This document shows positions 1-6,827 of a stretch of DNA of 64,000 bases, piece by piece. Every line of letters starts with the position of its first letter. The stretch's first letter is position 1. Source of the stretch: Microcoleus sp. CAWBG506 (GTDB taxonomy: Bacteria > Cyanobacteriota > Cyanobacteriia > Cyanobacteriales > Microcoleaceae); contig JAHREW010000001.1 in NCBI GenBank assembly GCA_020883125.1, forward strand, positions 13,560-77,559. Reading direction: 5' to 3'. The position numbers and the translations under genes are program-made. The notes under the pieces are model-generated. The model had not been told where the DNA came from, made no database searches, and saw nothing but the letters and a program-made list of their open reading frames with translations.

Positions 1-298
1 ACAACTAACAACTAACAACTAACAACTAACAACTAACAACTAACAACTAACAACTAACAACTAACAACTAACAACTAACAACTAACAACTAACAACTAAC
101 AACTAACAACTAACAACTAACAACTAACAACTAATGACTAACAACTAACAACTAATGACTAACAACTAATGACTAACAACTAATGACTAACAACTAACAA
201 CTAATGACTAACAACTAACAACTAACAACTAACAACTAACAACTAACAACTAATGACTAATGACTAATGACTAATGACTAACAACTAATGACTAATAA
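1..298. repeat. Heptanucleotide short tandem repeat array (ACAACTA / ATGACTA)
   Basis: About 42 consecutive 7-bp units fill the window's left edge. The main unit is ACAACTA, with scattered ATGACTA variants that are denser toward the right end. The array probably continues beyond the window. It resembles the short tandemly repeated repetitive (STRR) heptamers known in cyanobacteria. The right end supplies the last codons and the TAG stop of the neighbouring minus-strand hydrolase gene. Confidence 0.95.
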
Positions 299-1058
299 CT
301 GTATTTTCCAGACTGCCAATACCTTCTATTTCAATGCGGACTCGATCGCCTATTTGCAGCGGCCCAACTCCTTCCGGCGTTCCAGTCAGAATTACGTCAC
401 CAGGAAGGAGAGTCATGATTTGACTGATGTAGGAGACGATAAAGTCTGGGGAAAATACCATGCGATCGATGCGATCGGATTGTACCGGGCGATCGCCATC
501 ATTGACAAAAGTCTGCAATTGTGCAGCAGGACTCAATTCGCGGACAATCCACGGCCCAAGCGGGCAAAATGTATCAAACCCTTTCGCCCTCGCCCACTGA
601 TTGTCCCGCTTTTGCAAATCTCTAGCTGTGACATCATTGGCGATCGTATAACCCCAAATTTTGCCCTGCGCTTGTTCTAGAGTGCACTGAGTACAATGTT
701 CGCCAATTACCAGGGCCAATTCTCCCTCATAGTCCACTCTTTCCGACTGCTGCGGATAGCGAATCGACCCACCTGTGGGAATTACAGCCGTGGGAGGCTT
801 GAAAAACAATAGCGGTTCTTCCGGTACGGAACCTCCCATTTCGGCCGCGTGTGCTGTATAATTTTTGCCGACAGCGATAATTTTGCTGGGAGAGCACGGG
901 GCAAGAATTTGGTAACTATCTGGTGGGAGTTCCAAATCAGTGGGTTCTCCTTTCAACCAGGGAGGTGCATCCAGTACCTTAACGCTGCGGCTTAGTTGGA
1001 GTAAACCGTAATGGATTTGTCCTTGTGCTGTTTTAACTCGAACGTACCGTGAAGCCAT
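285..1058 (-). CDS. Fumarylacetoacetate hydrolase (FAH) family protein
   Basis: 257 residues, single FAH catalytic domain. These soluble, divalent-metal-dependent enzymes hydrolyse or decarboxylate acyl-pyruvates and related beta-diketo acids. Visible family features are LFFKPPTAV near residue 84, the metal-binding YEGELALVIG around 110-119 with two conserved glutamates, NDVTARDLQKRD near 141, KGFDTFCPLGPW near 160, and LLPGDVILTGTPEGVG near 217-232. The length fits the short bacterial YcgM-type members. The exact substrate cannot be read from the sequence; acylpyruvase or oxaloacetate decarboxylase activity are both possible. The gene lies 13 bp downstream of the folate gene on the same strand, so the two are probably co-transcribed. 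Its last residues (ISH-stop) are encoded inside the heptanucleotide repeat array. Confidence 0.93.
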   Translation of the reverse strand: MASRYVRVKTAQGQIHYGLLQLSRSVKVLDAPPWLKGEPTDLELPPDSYQILAPCSPSKIIAVGKNYTAHAAEMGGSVPEEPLLFFKPPTAVIPTGGSIRYPQQSERVDYEGELALVIGEHCTQCTLEQAQGKIWGYTIANDVTARDLQKRDNQWARAKGFDTFCPLGPWIVRELSPAAQLQTFVNDGDRPVQSDRIDRMVFSPDFIVSYISQIMTLLPGDVILTGTPEGVGPLQIGDRVRIEIEGIGSLENTVISH

Positions 1059-1061
1059 AGG

Positions 1062-1090
1062 ATTTTAGATTTTAGATTTTAGACTTTAGA
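1062..1090. repeat. Short heptanucleotide repeat (ATTTTAG, about four units)
   Basis: About four head-to-tail units of GATTTTA/GACTTTA sit between the two minus-strand genes. The TAA stop and last few codons of the cyclo-ligase gene fall inside this repeat. The FAH stop likewise lies in a different heptamer. Confidence 0.75.
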
Positions 1091-1647
1091 TTACCGCTTT
1101 CTGTGCAAATTCCATACAGAGGTTTGTCCCAGGAGTCAACAGGAAGTTGCGCCCTCAAGGCAAATTCAAAGATAATGCCGATCGCAATTTTTGATTCCCA
1201 CTCAGTTTTACTGAACATCCTGTCATAATAGCCGCCGCCGTAACCCAAACGATAGCCACGCCAATCGCAACCGACTGCTGGTACAAGGATTAAATTTACC
1301 TCTGATTGGTCTATTTTAGGAGCATCAGGCAGTGGTTCGAGAATGCCATAAGCTCCTGTATGTAAAAGGTCTCCGGGCTGCCAGACGTGCCAGGATAGCT
1401 CTTTGCCGACACAGCGGGGAAATCCCCATTTTTTAGGGGTGGTAAATAGGGGGCTTAAGTCTGGTTCTTGGCGAAAACTGAAGTAGGCGAGGATGGTTTT
1501 GGCTTGGGTGAATAGGGATGAGGTTTGTAGGTGGTTGCAAATGCGATCGCTCTTTTCTCTCCATTCTTGTGCTGATAGGGATTTGCGGGTTTTAAGGAGA
1601 GATTTTCTTAATTCTGTTTTAGTTAATGAAGGTTCAGAAGTATTCAT
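1072..1647 (-). CDS. 5-formyltetrahydrofolate cyclo-ligase
   Basis: 191 residues. ATP-dependent conversion of 5-formyl-THF to 5,10-methenyl-THF (EC 6.3.3.2), a cytosolic folate-recycling step. The family pattern is clear: an N-terminal basic helix (KTELRKSLLKTRKSLS), the ILAYFSFRQEPDL strand around residue 52, and the signature LGYGGGYYDR near 134-143, which forms the substrate/ATP pocket. The length is normal for the family. The start ATG lies about 26 bp from the 33-bp palindromic array, so the gene's 5' leader either contains or directly abuts that array. The C-terminal tail (NLKSKI) is encoded by a heptanucleotide repeat and may be a recently acquired extension. Confidence 0.95.
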   Translation of the reverse strand: MNTSEPSLTKTELRKSLLKTRKSLSAQEWREKSDRICNHLQTSSLFTQAKTILAYFSFRQEPDLSPLFTTPKKWGFPRCVGKELSWHVWQPGDLLHTGAYGILEPLPDAPKIDQSEVNLILVPAVGCDWRGYRLGYGGGYYDRMFSKTEWESKIAIGIIFEFALRAQLPVDSWDKPLYGICTESGNLKSKI

Positions 1648-1673
1648 ATTTCATATTAAATCATCGCTGCGGG

Positions 1674-2036
1674 TAGGGAAACGGCATTGCCGTCTCCTCA
1701 AAATAGTAGGGAAACGGCATTGCCGTGTCCTCAAAATAGTAGGGAAACGGCATTGCCGTGTCCTCAAAATGGTAGGGAAACGGCATTGCCGTGTCCTCAA
1801 AATAGTAGGGAAACGGCATTGCCGTGTCCTCAAAATAGTAGGGAAACGGCATTGCCGTGTCCTCAAAATGGTAGGGAAACGGCATTGCCGTGTCCTCAAA
1901 ATAGTAGGGAAACGGCATTGCCGTGTCCTCAAAATGGTAGGGAAACGGCATTGCCGTGTCCTCAAAATGGTAGGGAAACGGCATTGCCGTCTCCTCAAAA
2001 TGGTAGGGAAACGGCATTGCCGTGTCCCTACAGATA
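1674..2036. repeat. 11-copy, 33-bp tandem array of a palindromic element
   Basis: Eleven head-to-tail 33-bp units fill exactly 363 bp. Each carries the near-perfect palindrome ACGGCATTGCCGT (at 1681, 1714, 1747 and so on to 2011) followed by TCCTCAAAATAG or TCCTCAAAATGG. Units differ only at an A/G near the unit end and at GTC/GTG after the palindrome; the terminal units keep CTCC or CCCTAC variants. The same core occurs singly inside the TA-flanked elements at 6481 and 43523. Because 33 is divisible by three, several frames are open on both strands. These look like repeat artefacts rather than genes. Confidence 0.95.
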
Positions 2037-2042
2037 TCGTGG

Positions 2043-3473
2043 CTAATTAACTGGATTTGATATCACATATTGTCTCACCACAGGACAAAGATTGAATAAA
2101 GTTTCATTCTCCTGTTCCTCAGTTTCAACGAGCGATCGCCTCCCCAAAGATTGCAGCCCGTTGAATAACTCCGAGGGCGATAACTCGGCATCTTTTAGCA
2201 ATTGCTCTATAGAAACTGGATTCGCTTTGCGGCTGAGCTGAGATATTAGCTTTTTCTCTAATTCTGACAAACGATTGATCTGCGGGTGCAAATTTGCTGC
2301 CAATTCTTCCCCTAAGAATAGCATATCATATTTCAAAAATTCTGCAACCCTACCTCGGAATATTTCTTGAATGGTGGTGGCGACTATTTTCAACCACAAT
2401 GGATTGCCTCGGTAGGTGTTAATTAAGTTTTCCCATTTTTCGGAATTGAGTAAACTTTTTTGTCGGAAAATTTCGGCTGCTGCTGCACCTATGCCTTTGA
2501 GTTTCAAGGTGCGAACTGGTGATTTTTCTCCTTTTAAGGCGGTAATTTCTCTGGGTGGTTCCCAACTGTTGAGGATTAAACAACTGTTGTGGGTTGTTTC
2601 TCCGATTTGTCTGAATAGGATGCTGTAATTTTCGCAGTCGGGGCGGTAATTTCCTGCTAGTTGTCCGCTGCTGAGGAGAGTTTGCACGTCGTCGAGGATG
2701 ACGAGACAGCGGTTTTTTCGCAGATATTCCATTAACAAGGAAAGTCGATCTGGGATGCTGGTAGGTAAAAACCCCTCTTCGCCCCCCCTTGGCAAGGGGG
2801 GGTTGGGGGGGTATTGATTGGCGATAAATTGAATGAGATTTTTTAGGGTAGTTTCTAAGGGTGGGGAGTGGCGGAGACTTCGCCAAATGACGTATTCAAA
2901 GTTATGCTGAATTTTTGGGATGAGGTGGAGGGAAAGTGCGGTTTTGCCAATGCCGCTGATTCCTAATATTGCTGCGATGTTGCAATTTTCTTGGACAATC
3001 CATTTTTCGAGGGTGGCGAGTTGGGATGTGCGATCGCACAATGATGAAATATGAGGTGCGTCTGCTAAGTCTAGTCGGGTTTGGGGTTTGGAGGTGTCTG
3101 GGGTGGGGGTTGAGGGCGATCGGGTTTTTGGGATTTCGGGAGCTTGCAAACTATTATCACAGACATTTACATTACCAATCTGTAAAGAATTTTTTCCATA
3201 ATTTGAAAAGTAGGCAAATTGCGACCTCTCCAATGCCGACCTAAAATTTAATTTATTGACATTTTCACCTAATACATCGGAGAGTAGTTGCCATAATTCC
3301 GATGCGACATTTCTGACATGACCTTCTGTGCAGTGAGATTCTTCTGCAATTTTAGAGTATTTTTGACCTTTCCATACACCCAGCAGGATAGCTTTTTGCA
3401 GATCCTCCAAATGTTCTCCCGTCTTGGCGAAAACCATGTCATCGGCAAATCTCAAGACTTCTTGAACGTTCAT
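2043..3473 (-). CDS. HTH (vMAP-type N-terminus) / NB-ARC STAND ATPase
   Basis: 476 residues. The N-terminal ~90 residues are a helical HTH-like module (LQKAILLGVWKGQKYSKIAEE, then SHCTEGHVRNVASELWQLL), of the kind that precedes NB-ARC domains in many cyanobacterial proteins. The ATPase domain has Walker A GISGIGKTALS near residue 174 and Walker B CLVILDDV near 258. Downstream helical and winged-helix segments follow (GNPLWLKIVATTI; LSPSELFNGLQSLGRRSLVE). No WD40, TPR or effector domain follows, so this is a compact STAND protein. A PPNPPLPRGGEEG segment near residue 226 is a low-complexity insertion encoded by a poly-C/poly-G repeat. STAND ATPases act as ligand-triggered switches, often in immunity or regulation; the specific role here is unknown. 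The gene is divergent from a dynamin-like GTPase gene. Confidence 0.85.
   Translation of the reverse strand: MNVQEVLRFADDMVFAKTGEHLEDLQKAILLGVWKGQKYSKIAEESHCTEGHVRNVASELWQLLSDVLGENVNKLNFRSALERSQFAYFSNYGKNSLQIGNVNVCDNSLQAPEIPKTRSPSTPTPDTSKPQTRLDLADAPHISSLCDRTSQLATLEKWIVQENCNIAAILGISGIGKTALSLHLIPKIQHNFEYVIWRSLRHSPPLETTLKNLIQFIANQYPPNPPLPRGGEEGFLPTSIPDRLSLLMEYLRKNRCLVILDDVQTLLSSGQLAGNYRPDCENYSILFRQIGETTHNSCLILNSWEPPREITALKGEKSPVRTLKLKGIGAAAAEIFRQKSLLNSEKWENLINTYRGNPLWLKIVATTIQEIFRGRVAEFLKYDMLFLGEELAANLHPQINRLSELEKKLISQLSRKANPVSIEQLLKDAELSPSELFNGLQSLGRRSLVETEEQENETLFNLCPVVRQYVISNPVN
2770..2812. repeat. Poly-C/poly-G palindromic dispersed repeat inside the NB-ARC gene
   Basis: A CCCCCCCTTGG...AAGGGGGGG palindrome lies in frame within the coding sequence and gives the unusual residues PPNPPLPRGGEEG between two ATPase segments. 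Related C-run/G-run palindromes occur at 8849-8935 and near 52803. The copy keeps the frame open. Confidence 0.75.
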
Positions 3474-3519
3474 TAGTCAGATAGGCGTGAAAGTTTTGCC
3501 TATTTTATCATATTTTTTA

Positions 3520-3597
3520 TGACATTTTCTGACAAAGATGACACAATCTGACGTTTTCTGACAGCTCGCTCGTCTCAAGTGCTGACAAAATTTGACA
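3520..3597. promoter_or_regulatory. Shared divergent promoter with 10-bp-phased TGACA boxes
   Basis: The 214-bp gap between the divergent NB-ARC and dynamin-like genes contains TGACA at 3520, 3530, 3539, 3559, 3583 and 3593, and TGACG at 3549. Spacings are 10, 9, 10, 10, 24 and 10 bp, so all but one gap is close to a helical turn and the boxes face one side of the helix. Several are preceded by TTC or TTT. This looks like an array of operator half-sites. Both flanking proteins carry N-terminal HTH-like modules and are candidate ligands; that link is inferred. Confidence 0.6.
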
Positions 3598-3687
3598 TTT
3601 TATTACCGCTAGCAAATTCATAATTAGAAGATAATTATAAAAACCCAATAACTTCCTGTGGGTTAAACTAGCGGTTAGGAGAATGCT

Positions 3688-5940
3688 ATGAACATTGATT
3701 TTCGACGCTATCGGGAACAGAAAGGTATCAGTCAAGAATCAGTAGCCAGCAGGCTCGGAATCTCTGTAGAGCAGCTTAAAAATCATGAGCAGTTCCCTGC
3801 AAAAGTTCCGATGGGAATGGCAGTGAAATGGCTGCAAATACTAGGTGTTGACATTGCAACTGCGATGTCTGAGGAAATACCTCCACTCCAAGGAATTGAA
3901 CCAGATAATCCTTACGCTGAACTTTATCGCAGGCTAAGTTTACTCAATCAGTATATCGATGATACTCCTTTTGTAGATTGGCTAGAATCGCCAACCGATC
4001 TACCTAAACCTAACGATCTGAAAGAACAAGTTAAACAGTATTACCAAAAACCAAATGTTGTCTTGACAGGAGCTTTTGACTCCGGTAAATCCTATCTTGC
4101 TAATACTCTTTTAGGCAAAAAAATATTGCCAACAGGCTATCAGCCTGCAACAAGAGTCATTACCATTGTTTGTCATGTTGAAAGTCGCCCAGAATGGTTT
4201 GATGGAAACGTGGGAATTATTGATGAGAAGTTTTGGGTAGATGAAAATGGCAAGCTAAATTTTGACTTCTTATATTTAGAGGATCGGGAGCGTTGTCAGA
4301 AGCATTTTTTGCAGTTCGGCTCCTTTGACCTTCTAGAAAAATATGGCGTACACCAATATGATGACTCTGACGACGACAGCAATGATAACGGACATACGGC
4401 GATAGTTTATGTAGATGCTCCTTTACTAAAAGCGTGTAACCTGATTGACCTTCCAGGTTACTCTGATAAACAAGATGAAGTATCAAAGGATGTTGAGAAA
4501 GCGAATAGTGCCACCAAGATTGCTAATGTCTTGCTTTATGCTTCTCCTGCCAAGGGTCACATCAATGGTCAAGATATGGAACGACTTCGGAATTTGCTGC
4601 GCTTGCTGCCGACCCCAGAGAATGAATGCAAGGATTTTCCGACGCTAGGGAATTTCTTTATTGTGGCGACACACGCAGATCCGAGTATCCCTGATGATGA
4701 GCTGCCCAAAATCCTCAATAAAGCTTCAGCAAGACTGTATAAAGAACTTAATGAAACTGCTATAGAGTTTCGCCGGAAGCTAACAAAGCAGAATATTACC
4801 AAGGAAGATGTGCAAAAGCGTTTCTTCACTTTCTGGTCAGAAAGACCGGATCGCTGTCAAAGTCTTTTTGATGATTTAACCCAACTCCTCTGCCAGACTC
4901 TTCCTAAAACAGTCATTTGTCGTATCGATCGCGAAATTAATGCGGTCAAATATGACAACGAACAAAAATATGCTGACTCGATTGAGCAATATGAGACAAC
5001 AGTTACCAAAATAGAGGAGTACCGAAAAGAGCTTGAGAAAGCAGAGAAGAATGAACCTGAACGTCAGCGAGAAATGCGGCAAAAACGCAGTAAAGTGAGC
5101 AAACTTATTAACGATTTAGAAAAAGATACCCGCAAATCATTTCAGACCTATGCGACAAAAAAGATCGATGTAGAGTTTATAGAACAAATGATTCGCCAGA
5201 GATACAACCAAAAGAAAGAGGCTCAAGAATACGCTCCCGGTTATTTAGTCGATCTGCTGCAAAGTCATGTAGAAAATCGGATTAGTGTCAATTCAGAAAA
5301 ACTAAAGGTTGAGATTGATGCTTTTCTGGAAAAGTACCCAGTGCCTAAACTTCCCAACAAAGACGGAACAGTAGTATCTATTCCCTTCGATACAAAAGGA
5401 GCTTTTCTTGGTGGGATAGCGGGATTAGGTGCTTATGGTGCCTTAGCCGCTTGGGCAGCAGGTCTTGGCAATCTTGGTAGCTATATCTTAGTAGCGAAAT
5501 TCGTCAGTCTTTTGTCAGCACTTGGTATTAGTATCGGTGGCGGCACGGCAACAGTAATTTCTTTCGTAGCTGCGATTGGTGGCCCAATAGTTCTAGGGAT
5601 CGGTTTAGCTGCTGGACTGGCTTCCTTGATGTGGAATTTATTTGGGGAAGCTTGGCAGAAGCGGTTAGCAAAAGAAATTCATCAACACTTCAAAAAACAG
5701 GGTGTTGTTGAGAAATTCCTAGGAGGAATCGACCAGTATTGGCAAGATACAGCCACAGGCTTTGAGAAAGGTGCCGATGCCGTTGAAGCAAAATGTAAAC
5801 AATCTCTCGAGCATCTGCGCGAAATTACTTCACCTGAAACCCAGTCAAAAGAACGAATTGAAAAGCTGCTCGTAAATCTGGAGAAACTCAGGGTTTTTTT
5901 CGCCGACATTCCTTGGGATACCCAGGGAAAATGTTTGTAA
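3688..5940 (+). CDS. HTH-fused dynamin-like GTPase with C-terminal membrane segments
   Basis: 750 residues. Residues 1-65 form a Cro/C1-type HTH (YREQKGISQESVASRLGIS). The GTPase domain has P-loop GAFDSGKS near residue 129, a switch threonine in PATRVITIV, G3 motif DLPGYSD near 254 and G4-like ATHADP near 327. A charged coiled-coil region covers about 420-500. About 80 strongly hydrophobic, glycine-rich residues (roughly 570-655) would insert in membrane, as in bacterial dynamin-like proteins. Start: ATG with TAGGAG upstream; an ATG five bases earlier opens only a two-codon frame. Bacterial dynamin-like proteins remodel membranes, and some protect against phage. Fusion to a DNA-binding HTH suggests autoregulation through the phased boxes upstream. 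The function is not established. Confidence 0.85.
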   Translation: MNIDFRRYREQKGISQESVASRLGISVEQLKNHEQFPAKVPMGMAVKWLQILGVDIATAMSEEIPPLQGIEPDNPYAELYRRLSLLNQYIDDTPFVDWLESPTDLPKPNDLKEQVKQYYQKPNVVLTGAFDSGKSYLANTLLGKKILPTGYQPATRVITIVCHVESRPEWFDGNVGIIDEKFWVDENGKLNFDFLYLEDRERCQKHFLQFGSFDLLEKYGVHQYDDSDDDSNDNGHTAIVYVDAPLLKACNLIDLPGYSDKQDEVSKDVEKANSATKIANVLLYASPAKGHINGQDMERLRNLLRLLPTPENECKDFPTLGNFFIVATHADPSIPDDELPKILNKASARLYKELNETAIEFRRKLTKQNITKEDVQKRFFTFWSERPDRCQSLFDDLTQLLCQTLPKTVICRIDREINAVKYDNEQKYADSIEQYETTVTKIEEYRKELEKAEKNEPERQREMRQKRSKVSKLINDLEKDTRKSFQTYATKKIDVEFIEQMIRQRYNQKKEAQEYAPGYLVDLLQSHVENRISVNSEKLKVEIDAFLEKYPVPKLPNKDGTVVSIPFDTKGAFLGGIAGLGAYGALAAWAAGLGNLGSYILVAKFVSLLSALGISIGGGTATVISFVAAIGGPIVLGIGLAAGLASLMWNLFGEAWQKRLAKEIHQHFKKQGVVEKFLGGIDQYWQDTATGFEKGADAVEAKCKQSLEHLREITSPETQSKERIEKLLVNLEKLRVFFADIPWDTQGKCL

Positions 5941-5958
5941 AAAAAACAGGTGGTTCTC

Positions 5959-6036
5959 GTGGCAAACAACAGAAACCCAATAAAAAAACGTATTGAACGG
6001 GTAGTTTTAACTAGGCAATCGCCCTTCCTTCACTGA
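5959..6036 (+). pseudogene. Possible truncated 5' end of a second gene downstream of the dynamin-like GTPase
   Basis: A GTG preceded by AGGTGG opens 25 codons (MANNRNPIKKRIERVVLTRQ and a few more) starting 18 bp after the GTPase stop, then ends at TGA. It resembles the basic N-terminus of a normal gene rather than a full protein. Bacterial dynamin-like proteins are often encoded in adjacent pairs, so this may be the residue of a deleted partner. It could equally be chance. Confidence 0.25.
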
Positions 6037-6062
6037 AGTGCGATCGCCCTCATTGTATTGAC

Positions 6063-6320
6063 TCAAACTATTTCAGAGGCTAAAAGCCTACCATCAACTC
6101 GCTCATATTCATCTTCCAATAGCCACGAGTGAGCCTCATCGTAACTTGAACTCAAAAACAGCAGTTTATTATTCGCCGAGGGATCGTAAATACCACACTT
6201 ACTATTTTTGCCACCCACTAACATCAGAATCCGAGGCGGGAAAACAATCGGATCTACCCACAACTCGATAAATTCCCAATCATTGATTTGTTCGACGAGG
6301 TTTTGTGCGGGGGATAACAT
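6063..6320 (-). CDS. Small hypothetical protein, possible partner of the disrupted upstream gene
   Basis: 85 residues and acidic. The sequence has an aromatic N-terminal part (NDWEFIELWVDPIVFPPRILMLVGG) and an acidic C-terminus (SYDEAHSWLLEDEYERVDGR). No family was recognised. It overlaps the 3' end of the interrupted 120-codon gene by 41 bp on the same strand, so the two are a translationally linked pair. The overlap of two small genes, the downstream one acidic, is typical of toxin/antitoxin or toxin/immunity pairs, but nothing catalytic is visible in either. Confidence 0.6.
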   Translation of the reverse strand: MLSPAQNLVEQINDWEFIELWVDPIVFPPRILMLVGGKNSKCGIYDPSANNKLLFLSSSYDEAHSWLLEDEYERVDGRLLASEIV

Positions 6321-6748
6321 GATAATTATCGGTTCCTTTGATGATTTTAATTTCTGCGTAATACAACGGAATGCGACTGCCGTCGGCTCTGATTTGATAA
6401 CCTATAGGATAATCAAAGTATCGCCCGTAGCGATCGTAGTCATCGATTTCATCCTCAATCCCTGTAAGCTCTCCTCTATCTACAGCAGTTCCCGCTGTTA
6501 TGAAACACGGTAGGGACACGGCATTGCCGTGTCCCTACGAGGATTGAACGATAAGTGGGTGTACCTCATAACAGCGGTTTTCGCTGTATAATAGCTTGTA
6601 TCACTAAATCCATGGTGGCTCTGTCATTAAACACATGAGCTTTTCCTTCTTTTCTCAGCAGTCTTTGTACCTGTGGCGTTTCGGGAAGATGCTTGTCAAA
6701 TAAACTGGTTCTTGGGTCTGGTGTTCGTTCGCGGTTAATGCCACTCAT
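6280..6748 (-). pseudogene. 120-codon conserved cyanobacterial protein gene split by a MITE
   Basis: Two minus-strand fragments belong together. The 5' part runs from ATG at 6748 to QAII and would stop soon after in the insertion. The 3' part (DRGELTGIEDEI ... YHVIPRTKPRRTNQ) lacks its own natural start; only a GTG within the insertion opens it. Removing the 106 bp between 6587 and 6480 (one TA plus the element) joins codons ATA and GAT in frame and gives 120 residues reading QAIIDRGELTG. The uninterrupted form would be a small soluble protein with a conserved GYQIRADGSRIPLYYAEIKI core. I recall similar cyanobacterial proteins but cannot name a function. Confidence 0.7.
6481..6588. mobile_element. 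MITE (IS630/mariner-like, TA target duplication)
   Basis: A 104-bp body is flanked by TA on both sides. The ends form inverted repeats: TACAGC, five variable bases, then CCGCTGTTATGA, matching at both ends except for the five-base block. The centre is a long palindrome, GGGACACGGCATTGCCGTGTCCC in two halves, which is the unit core of the 33-bp array. No transposase is encoded. TA duplication and terminal inverted repeats fit Tc1/mariner/IS630-type mobilisation. A relative lies at 43523. Confidence 0.8.
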
Positions 6749-6827
6749 TAACTAATTATATAGTATACTTGCAATTCAGTTTACCATCACCTTACATGAA
6801 GATCGCCCTTCCTCTGAGCCGATCGAT

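Noticed and set aside
1674..2036. CRISPR array
   Set aside because: Units are contiguous with no variable spacers, and no cas genes are present.
1493..2050. Long open frames on both strands across the 33-bp array, encoding 11-residue repeats
   Set aside because: A 33-bp unit with no stop is open in several frames at once. The peptides merely repeat the DNA unit and the plus-strand frame overlaps the cyclo-ligase gene antisense.
3515..3600. End of a CRISPR-associated Tn7-like transposon, because such ends carry repeated TGACA-type boxes
   Set aside because: No terminal inverted repeat, target duplication, tns genes, Cas12k or tRNA attachment site was seen, and the boxes sit symmetrically in a divergent promoter.
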